DNA of 64,000 bases from positions 139,689,296 through 139,753,295 of the forward strand of contig CM041776.1 in assembly GCA_023374045.1 (NCBI GenBank), given 5' to 3'. This DNA is from Limonium bicolor (Eukaryota > Streptophyta > Magnoliopsida > Caryophyllales > Plumbaginaceae). Below, one piece after another: positions 1-11,295 of this stretch; the stretch's first letter is position 1, and each line of letters opens with the position of its first letter. A program made the position numbers and the translations under genes. The notes under the pieces were generated by a model. The model ran no database searches and was not told where the DNA came from. It saw only the letters and a list, made by a program, of their open reading frames with translations.

Positions 1-3000
1 CTGTATATATATGCTTTTATAAAAATACAATACACGGTTTTACATTTAGTATTGTATGAACATACATAGTCGGGGTTTAGTTCCCCGGGAGTTTCTTACT
101 CCCTTATACTTATACTTTCACACACATCCGTTAACACAACAAACACACTTATCACAATGGTATTCGCATCTTCTGTGCGCAATTACCACAATTAACCATG
201 AATGAATGCGTATGTTTATGTAACACGCGCACCGATCATCAAAACAAATCATTTTGTGCTATACATCATAGTTCACGTACACTTGTACGGTAAAAGACAC
301 TAAGTGGTTCTGCGCTCTACCCCCCTTAAAAGGGATTACACCCACGTAATCAATCAGTTAATCACTTGTTTAGAACATTCTACCATCGTGAAGTGTTTTA
401 TCTCCACGCGGTTTATTACACATGTGTTCTGGTTTGAGGATCTTAGCCATATTGGCGGTTTAGTCCCTAACCAAGACTTCTCGTTAGAGTTTATTTTAAC
501 TCTTAACTGGTTTCGATCCTGGCCTGTGAGGCTTTTAGGCATCATTAGTTTGCCATTCACTCATGTTCACTATTCGCATTCATCGTTTGAATCACTGGTT
601 CACCAGTTTCTGCTGCGCAACTCTTGATAATTTAGAGCTTAGTTTGCCCCATACATTATTCTTACTGTACCGTATATCTTCGATTATCACCTTCATCTTG
701 GTAATAACTATTTCTCAACCGACGCGTGGTATTTCTTACCATGAGCGAACTCGGTGAGTTACAGACTTTCTATCCACTTCCATGATAATTTACTGTGTAC
801 TGCTATGTATTTCACAATGTTTAACTTGACTACTTCCGACTTACTGTCGGTTGAGTTTGAGCTACTATGTATTGTGTAGTACTCTGTCGGTTATTTCCAA
901 CACTTAAGGTATATTCCATACCGACATTTAATAATCGTGTTACTGTAGTCACTTATGTCAACCAGGTTTTTATTGGTACGACCGTGTGTCCTATACATCG
1001 GTTTTTATCACATCCTAAGTCTTTGTTCTTCCATCACAATTGACATCTCCCAAACTTCCTAGCTATCTCACTCGATCATTACCGTGCAAGCGCAATACCA
1101 AAACACTCAGTCATACAGAGTGCAGAGGCGTAAACTCTTGACAGTAAATCTCTTATGCGATAGCAATAGGAACTCACACTGTTTTCCTTATCACATAGTA
1201 CTGACTACTGGCTCATTGCCCAGTCTGTTTGTTATCACTTACCTTGTATGCCCATTGAGTTTCACTCATAATCTGTCTTATTTGCCACATATTATTAACA
1301 ATACTTATGCAACGGTCGCTTACTGCGCACCGGCCTCTTTTCATTGTATAACATTAACTTATACTGCATTCGCTATTATATTAGCCTCCGCCATTACACT
1401 GAGTTTCGCCACTTGTTTGGCTGATTGCTGAACACGCTATTCTTCGAGTCTTTATGCTCTTCGAGCGTTGTTCATTACACATTTAGCATCACACACCTAT
1501 GGTGGTTGTTATTAGACTTTTTACTCATCCGGTCTCCACAACTGGTATAACACTTCTTTTCGTATAACACTCATTCAAATCACTCTTAGGTAACAACATC
1601 ATAGTCCATTCCTAACATCTCTCTTAAACTTGGTTTACATAACTACCGCCGTTGCGGTCTCACAGTATCAAGAGGTATCCCCACTCTTAAAGCAGTGGTC
1701 GTTATCCGTTTCATACTTATATAACATAACTTTCGAAATCAATAACTTTTCTTAACACATTCTACTTAGGGCTTATAAGCCTTATTGCCTCGAGCTCTGC
1801 TCATTGTAGGCTGTTCACAACATTTACTTCTCCGTACATATTACACGGTTTATAGATTGTATTGGGCTCCGTGACAAGGTCATTGTTCCTTTCATGGCGT
1901 GCCCCTTCCAGGATGTCAGACTTCGTCCTGACGACTATGTGAACTGGGTGTTAGTTTCAGCCTTTGCGTTTCCGTCACGTATTGTTCAACCATTGTTGAC
2001 CCAAACACCCTTTTAAGGATAACTCCTGGGTGTTATTAGGTTATGCCATTACATCTGGCTTGTACTTATGAGTACGTCTGATTAACTACATCGCCTTGCG
2101 TTCTTGGCTGGGTTAGATATCCGCTTCCGTGAGTTTGATATCTCTTGTTAGTTTAAGTGATCATTCCGGGAGTCTCGTCCCGATCGTTGCACATTGACGT
2201 TCATAGTAGGCATCTGTCTCGCCATATTTAGGCTGGGTACTTACTCCAGCTATTGTGTTCATCCATCCAGATCCTTGAGACATATGCTATGTCTTTATTT
2301 ACTAACCAGTGCACTTCGCACTTGTTCACCTTTAACCCTTTCCTTTAAGTAAACTTACTAATTCCTTTAATCTTCCTTAACTTGACTGGGTTCTTTTACT
2401 TCAACCATTCGATGGTAAACCTTTGCTCTTGCCTGACTTCCACTTCGGACCGTAGTATGGAGTCAAACTACTTCCCGTGTTCCAGACTCCACTCGTATAC
2501 ATACGTGGGGTATCCTACTGATACATTGCTACTTACCCGACTAACACCATAAGAAGGTTGTCAGGCCCACAAGCTCCTATCGGAGTGCAGTCCCACATTA
2601 CTGTTGGTACACTCGTGTGTCCGTCACACGCCTAGGTGAAGTATTCTGTTGTTAACTCTCTTATATTATCCCGTGATAATATGCATTCCTTGCTTCCCGG
2701 ACTCAATCAAGGGAAGTGTATCCACTGTCGTATTATTATGATCTCCATCCATTTCTCGGTTGCTACCCTTGGGTTTACCGGTTTCCATCCGGTTATTTGA
2801 AGTAACTGGGTAAAACTTACCTACCATGAGGCACTGAGGCCATTGTAGGTCCTTTGGTTTGGTTTAAAAGAAGAATTGAAATAAAGTGGGTTTGAAAGAA
2901 AAATTTGGTTTTGAAAAAAAAGGTTTTGAAAATGAATTTAAGTTGAAAGAAAAAATTCTCTTGGTTTCAAACGTTTCTTGCCTTAACCAAGTCTAGCTTC

Positions 3001-3824
3001 TGCTGACTGGTGTATTTCCAATTACAGAGGTCAGGCTGCTAAGCCCTTCCACAGTTGTGATGATCTCACTTAACTTCATGGTACTTTACTAAGTACCGGT
3101 AGTTGTTTAAATTTTCTGTACAACCATGTTATAGCAGCACTTGCCATGGCAAGTGCGCCATGCAAACTGGTTATCGGTTCAACACATCGGTTTGCGGTAT
3201 GCTTGCCGCTCACTCTGACATCAGTGGCCTTGTCGGCCTTACTTGATCTTACAGTGTTGACTATAAATCTTATGGGTACTTCTCACTGTCTTCACATGAT
3301 AACCATTGACTAGGGTGTTTCCCTTTTCTGGGGGAGACCCCCTTTTCTTAGTATTGTATCCTCTCGTACTACGTTGTAGTTCCTTCATCGGTGGTATACC
3401 GTTGCCACATTAGTTAACATTCATGATCCCGTAGACACTCGTCTCGGGTTTCATTATTCCACTTCTCCACTGTTGCACGGGGTGCGTTGCAAGCTGGTTG
3501 TTCTCGACTGTCCGCATGTCGACCCAGGTTGCCGGAAATTCTATTCCTTTAAGCATAAGATTCTTCACTTTTCGCTATTAAAGCGGCAAACATTGTTCAG
3601 ATGGAAAACCGTCTTCGGGATTCACACCTTTCGGAATCTACGTATGACAGGTTCTCCATACTTACAGAGGTAAATATCAACTGCCAGATCGGGTTTCCCG
3701 AGTAGAGATGACTCCCATCTCTGGCGTTCTTCCCAAGTTATATAAAATAGGGTTTGTGGAGGGGGATGGATATTGTAGGTATCCAGTACACACTGGCATT
3801 TCTAACTAGCGTACTTCTCACGCT
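1..3824 (-). mobile_element. Decayed internal region of chromovirus-like LTR element B (left part)
   Basis: No open frame longer than about 115 codons is found and none looks like a real protein. The stretch resembles the D internal region piece by piece. At about 310-350 it carries the same pyrimidine block (ctctacccccctt) followed by a 'cccacgtaatcaa' string that D has at 52410-52445. At about 3130-3160 it has the 'cacttgccatggcaagtgcgcc' neighbourhood found in D near 55480, and at about 3688 the 'ccagatcgggtttccc' string found in D near 56005. The sense strand is inferred to be minus, because the matching PBS and LTR lie on the right (16821 onward) beyond nested element A. The left end is outside the window. 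I see no intact gag or pol here, only long-decayed sequence. Confidence 0.6.
3820..3824. repeat. Target site duplication ACGCT, left copy (element A)
   Basis: The five bases before the A 5' LTR are ACGCT. The same five follow the 3' LTR at 16732-16736. Five-base duplications are usual for Ty3/gypsy integrase. Confidence 0.93.
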
Positions 3825-4070
3825 TGATGAGTGTGAAATATGAATGGTTCTAATGGTCTTTAATGTCTAATTTGTATACGCGAATTGATACTATTCCACA
3901 CTTATCTTGCGTTTTCTGTGGTTTGTTGTTTGTTAAGGCTTGATACACTTTTTCTATGTTAAATGCAGAGAAAAGCCAAGGAAACACTAGATTAACTCAC
4001 AAGGGAGGTAATGCAACAAACGGGGGTCGAATCGGAGTCAGAATGAAGAAGTTAGAGGATTTTTAAGGTG

Positions 4071-4321
4071 TGTCCGAGCTTGTGTCCGAACTTCCAAGTT
4101 CGGACGCAAGTCGAGAGTTTGTATGCTGCGCCTGATGGGATGTCCGAACTTCGGTCCGAACATCGAAGTTCGGACATAGTTGAGAAAAGCCGGAGGTCTG
4201 AAGTACGGAGCATGTCCGAACTTGTGTCCGAACATCAAAGTTCGGACACAGGTCAAACTTTCTGAATTGAATCGCTCAAAGCATTGTGTCCGAACTTTGA
4301 AGTTCGGACCAATGTTCGGAC
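4071..4321. repeat. GTCCGAAC/GTTCGGAC inverted-repeat cassette in the A 5' LTR (4 units)
   Basis: Four units, at about 4071-4106, 4141-4175, 4213-4248 and 4287-4321, spaced near 70 bp. Each pairs GTCCGAACTT with AAGTTCGGAC across a short loop, often with a second GTCCGAAC inside. Spacers keep an 'AAGTCGAGAG'-like word. The cassette ends about 60 bp upstream of the TATA-like site. The 3' LTR has the same cassette at about 15377-15628. Confidence 0.9.
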
Positions 4322-4378
4322 GGCACGAAAATTACAGCACAAACTCGGCGTTTTGAAGGGAAAAAGAGAGAGAAAGGT

Positions 4379-4390
4379 CTATTTAAATGA
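4379..4390 (+). promoter_or_regulatory. Putative TATA box of the A LTR
   Basis: CTATTTAAATGA lies about 60 bp after the hairpin cassette and is followed by a short leader with no long ORF. Position and base content suit a Pol II TATA element marking the U3/R boundary. No start-site data are available. Confidence 0.45.
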
Positions 4391-5326
4391 CCTAATCAGA
4401 GGGAGAAGGATTGACGCATCATCGATCATTACAACACTCCCTTCCACACTGATAAACGAGGTTCTCTCCAATCATCCACGCCAATTGCATCGGTTCGCCT
4501 TCATCCACATTCACCAATCATTCCATCATCGTTCTGGAGGAGCATCGACAGAGGGAAGTGCGACTATCATCTTCAACCTTGCACCTGCATCCACCGATTC
4601 TGGATAGTCAATCAACAAAAGGGTTTTTCTTCCTTTAGATAGTTTCTATGTTGATTGTATTTATCTTTTCATTGGCAATGTCTGGCTAGTAGGGATTTAA
4701 CTCTGGGGTAGGGTTGTTCAAGATGGATTCAATGTAGTCAAGAATTCTGCAATTTGATTATGAGGCTGTAACGGATTGTTTTCAGGTTAATGACTATCAA
4801 TTTTCTTCTCTATTAATTTCGGAGTTATAGAGTTGTTCTGCGAAACCTATTAAGATCAGACAAGGTGATTAGTAGGGAGTTTGAATTAACCTGGGAATTT
4901 GGGGAAGGATTAGTCGGATAGATAATCTTTCCTACAAACGCTAACAATTCTTTGTGCTTATTCCGCCTGTATGTGTTTTGCCAACTGCTAGATTAGAGTT
5001 GACATGTCCTGATAGGTGAGCTCTTCAATGAACTAGGATTTAGCATTGAAGAGATAGAAAGAATTGGCCTTTCCGTTCTCATAATTAAGTTGTAGAAGTT
5101 ACTAGATTTAATCAAGAAAGAACAACCTGAACCCGGAGTTCCACTCGTACAATCAAACTCATCATTCATTTTACTGATTGCTTATTTCAATTCTGATTTG
5201 CATTTATTCGATTCGGATTCAAAAACAATTCACAACCCCCCTGAATTGCAGTTTTATTAGGATTTAGGATAGGACTTAGGCTTATTTATTCAAGTCCCAC
5301 GGTTCGATACTTGGTTTCTTAACTTT

Positions 5327-5341
5327 CTATACTATAGTGAC
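5327..5341 (+). promoter_or_regulatory. U5 segment complementary to the 5' end of tRNA-Asp (element A)
   Basis: The segment CTATACTATAGTGAC can pair with much of the first 15-17 bases of plant tRNA-Asp (recalled 5' end GTCGTTGTAGTATAGTG): eight contiguous bases plus the terminal three. The PBS uses the 3' end of the same tRNA 90 bp downstream. Element E has a much better version in the corresponding place. Confidence 0.45.
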
Positions 5342-5430
5342 CGGGATTTTTGCAACCCGACAGACTTATTGATTTATTATTTTCTAGATTAATTGTTTAG
5401 TTTAGTAGATCAATTACCCTGTTTGCAAAA

Positions 5431-5448
5431 TGGCGCCGTTGCCGGGGA
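5431..5448 (+). promoter_or_regulatory. Primer binding site, tRNA-Asp type (element A)
   Basis: TGGCGCCGTTGCCGGGGA lies three bases after the LTR. It is complementary to the CCA-bearing 3' end of plant tRNA-Asp (recalled CCCCGGCAACGGCGCCA), the usual primer of Athila/Tat elements. Minus-strand DNA synthesis would start here. Confidence 0.92.
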
Positions 5449-5534
5449 CTTGACTTTGTCAAGTCCTTTGCCTTGGTTGTCAATTGTTTTTATTTTACTT
5501 GATTTGTTTTGTTTAACTGTGCAGGTGTTGGTGA

Positions 5535-6599
5535 ATGCACGGTACTCGATCTCGAGGTCCACCAAGATTCAACTTAGACTTAGAGATCAACCGTACAGCT
5601 CGAAGAGCAAGAAGAGCACTCACCTTCGCCATGGCTAATAACGGACCAGTCAATCCCAATGCCAATGCTGAGCAGTCCACTTTGGGAAGAATTAATCGCC
5701 CGCCAGCTGCTCCTAGAAGAGGACCTATGACTCTACCTAACCTCACAGCGGAATTAACAGCAGAATGGCAGAAGTTGAAACCAAGCCATCAGACAAATGC
5801 TGTGAGAAATCATCCAGCAGGGACCTTCTCAGGCGCAGACCCGGCTGATGCACTCGACCATGTCCATCGGTTCTTAGTCCATTTGGATTCGCTGGGGATG
5901 TCTCAGGGGCTTGAGGAGTATGCTCGGCTGTGCTTATTTCAGCACAGTCTATCAGGGGAAGCCTCGAAGTGGTTCCACCGTCTACCACCAGGTATCATCA
6001 CTACCTGGGAGCTGCTGACAGAGAGGTTCTATGAGAAGTATATCCCCATCTCCAGGACCAGGCAAATGATAGCTGATCTGACCGCTTTCAGACAGTCCGG
6101 CAACGAGACGATCTGTGAAGCTTGGGATAGGTTCAAGGAGCTGCTCCGCCAGTGCCCGCATCACGGTCAGAACATGACATCTTTGGCCCAGGGGTTCTTC
6201 CAAGGGCTGAGAGATGAGCACAGAGCCGAGGTCCGAGCTGCATTGGGTGGTAATTTGCTGGCTAAGAGTGGAGAGGAGCTCCGTCAGTGGAGCAACAGTG
6301 GTGGTAGGGTCTTCACAGTTGGGCAGACCTCTTCTCGGGCTCCAGATCCTATGATGGAGCAGATTGCTGCTGAGCAGGCCCATCTGAGTACCACAGTGGG
6401 CAATATGGCGAAGATGCTCGAGAGGCTCACTATGGGACAGACATCTGTGCAAGCCGTCAAGCAGGTGTCTACTGGTCCGAATGAAGTATGCTGTTCTCAG
6501 TGTGGAGACAGCCATGACTACGAAGACTGCCCGATGGTTGCTGAGATGAGGCAGACTGAGGAGGCAAATGTAATTGGCCAGTACAACAGGCAGCCTTGA
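5535..6599 (+). CDS. gag: Gag polyprotein of element A (354 codons before a frameshift)
   Basis: Structural protein that packages the element RNA in cytoplasmic virus-like particles. The ATG at 5535 is the first in a frame that stays open for 354 codons and sits about 90 bp after the PBS. Residues about 60-250 resemble the plant retrotransposon gag domain, with the typical W-containing stretches 'EWQKL', 'ASKWFHRLP' and 'AWDRFKELL'. A zinc knuckle lies at residues 320-332 as C-SQ-C-GDS-H-DYED-C. This is CX2CX3HX4C, one residue shorter than the canonical spacing; element E has the same variant. The frame ends early in TGA at 6597. Gag-like sequence resumes in another frame just after it, so the original polyprotein ran on into protease. 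Confidence 0.88.
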   Translation: MHGTRSRGPPRFNLDLEINRTARRARRALTFAMANNGPVNPNANAEQSTLGRINRPPAAPRRGPMTLPNLTAELTAEWQKLKPSHQTNAVRNHPAGTFSGADPADALDHVHRFLVHLDSLGMSQGLEEYARLCLFQHSLSGEASKWFHRLPPGIITTWELLTERFYEKYIPISRTRQMIADLTAFRQSGNETICEAWDRFKELLRQCPHHGQNMTSLAQGFFQGLRDEHRAEVRAALGGNLLAKSGEELRQWSNSGGRVFTVGQTSSRAPDPMMEQIAAEQAHLSTTVGNMAKMLERLTMGQTSVQAVKQVSTGPNEVCCSQCGDSHDYEDCPMVAEMRQTEEANVIGQYNRQP

Positions 6600-6789
6600 T
6601 GCAGAACCAGCATCCAAACCTGAGGTACGGTAATCCAAATAATGCCCTCAACTCACAGCAGATGCAGCCTCAGAGGGCAAGTCAGGGAGCACCACCCGGT
6701 TTTGTTAGGCCCCATTCAATCAGTTTAGGCCACAACAGTCTCCAGCTCAGCCATCGTCACTGAGCTCGAATAATGCTAATTTAAGGGAG
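6600..6789 (+). pseudogene. Frameshifted Gag-protease linker of element A
   Basis: Sequence from about 6594 to 6740 is open in a frame different from gag. It encodes a Q/N/P-rich stretch of the kind that follows the gag knuckle in Athila elements. A second frame change near 6720-6780 brings it into the protease frame that starts at 6790. The two shifts mean Gag and protease cannot be made as one polypeptide from this copy. Confidence 0.6.
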
Positions 6790-8346
6790 ATGATGGATAA
6801 ACTGATGGCCTCTCAAGAGCAACAAACAGTGATAAATCAGAACCTGGCAGCTGGCCAGCAGAAGCTTGAGAACGCCATGGTTGAGATGCAAGGAACGATG
6901 AGTCAGTTGACTCAGTTCCTCCTACAGCAGAGACCGTCTGGCTCACTGCCTTCCCAAACAGACCCCAATCCTAAAGCTCAGTTGAAGGCAGTGACGGTCT
7001 CAGAAACCGTGGTAGTAGTAGATGATTGCTCAGATACAGAAGAGGTGGCAGCAGTTACTTTACGAAGTGGGAAGCAATTAATCAATAGAAAACAAGTGGC
7101 TGAGGATCAAGCTGATGAGGAGACCGGTCGCCCTTCTTCTAGCACTGGTGCACCATCAGGGCCCTCAGCCCCTCCTGAGGTAGTTGTTGAGGAGACCCAG
7201 GCTCCTATTTCTTCCCCTTCTATTTTGAATGCTAAAAACTCCAAGGGTAAGGCGGTTCCTAAGGACCTTCCTTTCCCTAATAGATTAAAAGAGAAAGAAC
7301 TTGATGATCAATTTGGGAAATTTCTGAGTGTATTTTCAAAGCTTACTATTAACATTCCCTTAATTGATGCTATCAAGCAGATGCCTAACTATGCTCGCTT
7401 TGTGAAGGATTTAATTTCTAACAAGCGAAGGTTCAAGGAAAAGGAGATTGTTCAGCTGACAGAGACGTGCTCTGCAGCTATCCAGCAGAAGCTCCCTCCG
7501 AAGTGTGGAGACCCAGGCCAGCCCATCATCCCTTGCACCATTGGAGACATGGACTGTGGGTACGGACTCTGCGACCTTGGAGCAAGCATAAATTTGATGC
7601 CATATTCGATGTTTAGGAAGCTTCATGCTGGTGAGCTTATCCCTATTAATTTTAATTTGCAATTGGCTGATCGTTCCTCAATCAAACCTCGTGGTATGGT
7701 TGAGAACGTTGTGGTAGGTGTTGGTAACTTCTTCTTCCCTGCTGATTTTGTTATTTTGGATATGGATGAGGATGTTGAAGTACCATTAATTTTGGGTAGA
7801 CCATTCCTGCGAACTGCTAAAACTGTCATTGATGTTGACAAAGGAAAAATCACCCTGAAATTTAATAATGAGGAGCTTAGTTTTGATATCACCAAAATGA
7901 TGAGAACGAATGCTTCTTCTCATGCTGTACTTTCTATTGATGTCGACTACACTGATGATTATGATACATTTGTCGCTGAAAGTACTAATGACTCTTCCTT
8001 CCTGTTTGAGAATTCTGATCTGTTAGAACAGGTGTTATGCCATTCGATTGAGGATGATAAGGAGAGCACTGAGGTAGCTACTGTTGTCCAGCAGCTTAAC
8101 CAGGGACGAACCTATTTTCGCCCTCATGCTCCTCCTGTGGAGCCACTGGACAGGCCTACTCAGAGGCTCATTCCTTCAGTAGAGAAACCCCCTACCCTTG
8201 AATTAAAAACTCTCCCTTCAAATCTTAAATATGCTTTCTTGGCAGAGGGTAGCGCCCTGCCGGTTATTATTTCTTCTTCTTTGTCTGTTTCGCAGGAAAG
8301 CAGACTTCTGGAGGTATTGAGAAGGCACAAGGGCGCTGGGTGGTAG
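6790..8346 (+). CDS. Aspartic protease region of element A Gag-Pol (518 codons)
   Basis: This frame holds the retroviral-type aspartic protease that processes Gag-Pol. The catalytic motif reads D-L-G-A-S at about residue 262, followed by INLMPYSMF. The flap and the 'LILGRPFLRTAKTVIDV' strand come about 75 residues later. DLGAS, rather than the DSGAS of chromoviruses, is usual in Athila/Tat proteases. The first 200 residues are Q/E/P-rich linker. The last residues enter the region just before reverse transcriptase and end at TAG (8344) eight bases before the RT frame, so RT needs a frame change not provided here. The ATG at 6790 is simply the first in frame; the natural product would be a continuation of Gag. 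Confidence 0.85.
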   Translation: MMDKLMASQEQQTVINQNLAAGQQKLENAMVEMQGTMSQLTQFLLQQRPSGSLPSQTDPNPKAQLKAVTVSETVVVVDDCSDTEEVAAVTLRSGKQLINRKQVAEDQADEETGRPSSSTGAPSGPSAPPEVVVEETQAPISSPSILNAKNSKGKAVPKDLPFPNRLKEKELDDQFGKFLSVFSKLTINIPLIDAIKQMPNYARFVKDLISNKRRFKEKEIVQLTETCSAAIQQKLPPKCGDPGQPIIPCTIGDMDCGYGLCDLGASINLMPYSMFRKLHAGELIPINFNLQLADRSSIKPRGMVENVVVGVGNFFFPADFVILDMDEDVEVPLILGRPFLRTAKTVIDVDKGKITLKFNNEELSFDITKMMRTNASSHAVLSIDVDYTDDYDTFVAESTNDSSFLFENSDLLEQVLCHSIEDDKESTEVATVVQQLNQGRTYFRPHAPPVEPLDRPTQRLIPSVEKPPTLELKTLPSNLKYAFLAEGSALPVIISSSLSVSQESRLLEVLRRHKGAGW

Positions 8347-8353
8347 GTGGTCA

Positions 8354-9616
8354 GTGGCAGACATAAAAGGGATCAGTCCAGGGTTCTGCACTCATCGGAT
8401 CTACATGGAAGACAGTATCAAACCAGTGAGGCAACCCCAAAGGAGATTGAATCCCAACCTGAAGGAAGTAGTGAAGGCTGAGGTTTTAAAGCTGCTGGAT
8501 GCGGGCATCATCTACCCCATCTCTGACAGCCGCTGGGTTTCTCCTGTGCAAGTCGTTCCCAAGAAGGGAGGAATTGTGGCGGTACCCAATGATAAGGGAG
8601 AGCTGGTGCCTCAAAGACAGACCACTGGCTGGAGGATGTGCATAGACTACAGGCGGTTGAACGAGGCCACGAGAAAGGACCATTTCCCGCTGCCGTTCAT
8701 CGACCAGATGTTGGAGCGGCTGGCTGGGCAGGAGTACTACTGTTTCCTTGATGGATACAGCGGGTACTTCCAGATCCCCATTGCGCCAGAGGATCAAGAG
8801 AAGACCACCTTCACCTGCCCTTATGGCACGTTTGCCTATAGGAGGATGCCATTTGGTCTCTGCAACGCACCAGCCACCTTCCAGCGGTGCATGATGGCCA
8901 TCTTCAACGAATTTATTGAGAAAAGCATAGAAGTCTTCATGGACGACTTCTCGGTGTATGGTCAAAATTTTGATGTGTGTCTGGATCAGCTGGATCAGAT
9001 ACTAAGCAGATGTGAGGAGACCCACCTGGTTTTGAATTGGGAGAAGTGCCATTTTATGGTGCATGAGGGTATAGTGCTTGGGCACAGGGTCTCCAAAGAC
9101 GGCATTCAGGTGGACAAGGCAAAAGTGGAAGTCATTGAGGGGTTACCTCCTCCCACTTCAGTCAGAGGAGTCAGATCTTTTCTGGGTCACGCGGGGTTCT
9201 ATCGAAGGTTCATCCAGGACTTTTCAAAAATCGCGAAGCCCTTGTCTGATCTCCTGCAGAAGGATGTAAAATTTCATTTTTCAGAAGAATGCTTGAAGGC
9301 TTTTCAGACCATCAAGGATAAACTCATCTCTGCCCCCATTGTGGTTCCCCCTGACTGGACCCTTCCTTTTGAGGTAATGACTGATGCTAGCGACTTCGCT
9401 GTAGGTGCTGCTCTCTGTCAAAGGAAGGATAAGATTTTGAGGGTCATCACATATGCCAGTAAAACTCTGACGGAGCCTCAAAAGAATTATACTACCACTG
9501 AGAAGGAACTACTTGCTGTGGTGTTCGCTCTGGACAAGTTCAGACCTTATCTGCTGGGGAGTAAGGTAATTGCCCACACCGACCACTCCGCCTTGAAGTT
9601 TGTTTCAAAAGAATGA
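8354..9616 (+). CDS. Reverse transcriptase and start of RNase H, element A
   Basis: Ty3/gypsy reverse transcriptase. The catalytic box is F-M-D-D at residues 195-198 (a variant of YxDD). It is preceded by the '[11 protein letters not shown]', '[12 protein letters not shown]' and '[16 protein letters not shown]' blocks and followed by 'LGHRVS' and '[14 protein letters not shown]'. RNase H begins near residue 335 and its first catalytic aspartate is in '[12 protein letters not shown]' (about residue 343). The frame stops at 9614, where the RNase H sequence continues in another frame. The domain is otherwise uninterrupted for 420 codons, which agrees with a young element. Confidence 0.92.
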   Translation: MADIKGISPGFCTHRIYMEDSIKPVRQPQRRLNPNLKEVVKAEVLKLLDAGIIYPISDSRWVSPVQVVPKKGGIVAVPNDKGELVPQRQTTGWRMCIDYRRLNEATRKDHFPLPFIDQMLERLAGQEYYCFLDGYSGYFQIPIAPEDQEKTTFTCPYGTFAYRRMPFGLCNAPATFQRCMMAIFNEFIEKSIEVFMDDFSVYGQNFDVCLDQLDQILSRCEETHLVLNWEKCHFMVHEGIVLGHRVSKDGIQVDKAKVEVIEGLPPPTSVRGVRSFLGHAGFYRRFIQDFSKIAKPLSDLLQKDVKFHFSEECLKAFQTIKDKLISAPIVVPPDWTLPFEVMTDASDFAVGAALCQRKDKILRVITYASKTLTEPQKNYTTTEKELLAVVFALDKFRPYLLGSKVIAHTDHSALKFVSKE

Positions 9617-9860
9617 TTCCAAGCCCAGACTATTGAGATGGATCCTGCTTCTCCAAGAGTTTGACTTGGAAGTGGTTGATAAACAAGGGAAGCAGAATGG
9701 GGTTGCAGACCATTTATCAAGGCTTGAGACTCCAGATGACGGGGTCCCCATAAATGAGTTCTTTCCCGACGAAACGGTCTTTGTAATTGGGAAAGTCAAA
9801 GAGCCATGGTACGCTGACTGGCTAACTATCTTGCCTCTGGGTTGGTTCCCCATGATCTAA
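9606..9860 (+). pseudogene. C-terminal RNase H segment, element A
   Basis: In a new frame relative to RT, this piece carries the end of RNase H: '[18 protein letters not shown]', the small '[13 protein letters not shown]' block with its conserved asparagine and aspartate, and the start of the linker to integrase. The frameshift from RT lies near 9605 and the next, into integrase, near 9845. It was part of one Pol polyprotein and has no start of its own. Confidence 0.8.
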
Positions 9861-11104
9861 GCTACAACCAGAGGAAGAAGTTTCTGTCTGAGACCCGTCA
9901 TTATGTTTGGGAGGACCCCTATCTCTTCAGAGTATGTGCCGATGGTCTAATCAGAAGATGCCTCCCTGATGAAGAGGTGAACAGTGTGATAGAGTTCTGC
10001 CATTCTCGAGAGGCAGGTGGTCACCACGGTCCTACTAGGACTGCTGCTAAAGTTTTAGAGTGTGGTTTTTACTGGCCCACTCTACACAAGGATGTCCACC
10101 GCTTCTGTACTCACTGTGATAACTGCCAGAGAATGGGGAACACTTCAAGAAGGCATGAGATGCCGCAGAAGGGAATCCTAGAAGTGGAATTATTTGATGT
10201 CTGGGGTATTGACTTCACCGGCCCATTTCCCTCTTCTCACGGAAACCACTACATCCTTGTTGCTGTAGATTATGTTTCCAAATGGGTCGAAGCAATCCCC
10301 TGCCCTTCTGCTGATGCTAAAACTGTGGTAAAATTCTTGAAGAAGAACATCTTTACCAGATTGGGTGTGCCAAGAGCTATCATCAGTGACGGAGGTTCTC
10401 ATTTCTGCAACAAAGCTTTTAATTCGCTGATGACTAAGTACGGGGTGACTCATAAGGTAGCTTTGCCTTATCACCCCCAAACTAATGGGCAAGCAGAAGT
10501 GAGCAACCGAGAGCTCAAATGGATTCTTCAGAAGACAGTCAATTCCTCCAGGAAGGATTGGTCTGTCAAGCTTGATGATGCTCTATGGGCCTATAGAACC
10601 GCATTTAAAACTCCCATTGGGATGTCCCCCTTCAAGCTGGTATACGGGAAGGCTTGTCATCTCCCAGTTGAGCTAGAGCACAGAGCCTATTGGGCTTTAA
10701 AGGCTCTTAATTTTGATTTACATGACGCTGGAGAGAAGAGGCGATTTCAGCTTTCTGAGTTGGAGGAACTGAGGGACCAGGCGTACGAAAGCTCTAAGAT
10801 CTACAAAGAGCGCACCAAAAAGATCCACGACCGGATGATTCAAAAGAGAGACTTCAAAGTGGGGGATCTGGTGCTGCTCTTTAACTCTAGACTACGTCTC
10901 TTCCCTGGGAAGCTAAAATCACACTGGGCAGGCCCCTTCAGAGTTGTAGGAGTTACATCGTATGGAGCATACGAGCTGGAAAATAAGGCTGGAGAAACAT
11001 TTAAGGTAAATGGTGCTCGTTTAAAAAGCTATCTTGGTACTGATCATAATCTTTTTCCCTTGCAGGCAATATTCTTTGTGGAGAGTGAACCCAAGCCTAC
11101 ATGA
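9842..11104 (+). CDS. Integrase of element A, intact domain (420 codons)
   Basis: The enzyme inserts element cDNA into chromosomal DNA. An HHCC zinc finger (H...HHG, then CTHCDNC) occupies roughly residues 55-100. The catalytic triad is D124, D183 and E219, a D-X58-D-X35-E arrangement matching the D,D(35)E signature of retroviral integrases. The flanking words '[11 protein letters not shown]', 'SDGGSHFCN' and '[16 protein letters not shown]' are typical of plant gypsy elements. The C-terminal GPY/F module ('HWAGPFRV') is at about residues 360-370. There is no chromodomain, which supports Athila/Tat rather than chromovirus. All catalytic residues are kept although pol is shifted upstream. Confidence 0.93.
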   Translation: MVPHDLSYNQRKKFLSETRHYVWEDPYLFRVCADGLIRRCLPDEEVNSVIEFCHSREAGGHHGPTRTAAKVLECGFYWPTLHKDVHRFCTHCDNCQRMGNTSRRHEMPQKGILEVELFDVWGIDFTGPFPSSHGNHYILVAVDYVSKWVEAIPCPSADAKTVVKFLKKNIFTRLGVPRAIISDGGSHFCNKAFNSLMTKYGVTHKVALPYHPQTNGQAEVSNRELKWILQKTVNSSRKDWSVKLDDALWAYRTAFKTPIGMSPFKLVYGKACHLPVELEHRAYWALKALNFDLHDAGEKRRFQLSELEELRDQAYESSKIYKERTKKIHDRMIQKRDFKVGDLVLLFNSRLRLFPGKLKSHWAGPFRVVGVTSYGAYELENKAGETFKVNGARLKSYLGTDHNLFPLQAIFFVESEPKPT

Positions 11105-11246
11105 AGATAAATTCTCAAGAGACGGTTCAAACGTGAAAAAGAAACTCTCTTGGCGAATGCGAAAAGAACTGAGAAGGCTGAAGGAATTCACTGTAGGCTG
11201 TTGTGGAGTTGCTCATCACACTCTTCTGATTGATCAAGCAGAATTG

Positions 11247-11295
11247 TCTAGCTAAAGACATTAAAGAAGAGCAGCTGACTGGGAGGCAACCCAGT
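11247..11295 (+). ncRNA. Conserved RNA-like motif with GGGAGGCAACCC hairpin, element A
   Basis: A 30-base leader (tctagctaaagac..., 11247-11276) is followed by ACTGGG-AGGCAA-CCCAGT (11278-11295), a 6 bp stem with an AGGCAA loop. Element E has the same leader and loop at 27968-28016 on its sense strand, with the stem changed to CCCGGG/CCCGGG, i.e. paired changes at two stem positions. This points to a conserved RNA structure; its role is unknown. Confidence 0.6.

Larger units (their letters stand above)
3825..5427 (+). repeat. 5' LTR of element A (1603 bp)
   Basis: Starts TGATGAGTG and ends CCTGTTTGCA. It contains an inverted-repeat cassette (4071-4321), a TATA-like site (4379) and a U5 segment complementary to tRNA-Asp (5327-5341). 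It is followed after three bases by the PBS. It matches 15131-16731 almost base for base. Confidence 0.95.

Noticed and set aside
1084..1431. 115-codon plus-strand ORF in element B
   Set aside because: Low-complexity hydrophobic translation antisense to decayed pol; no homology signal or start context.
5982..6638. 218-codon minus-strand ORF opposite gag of A
   Set aside because: Antisense shadow of gag without domain features.
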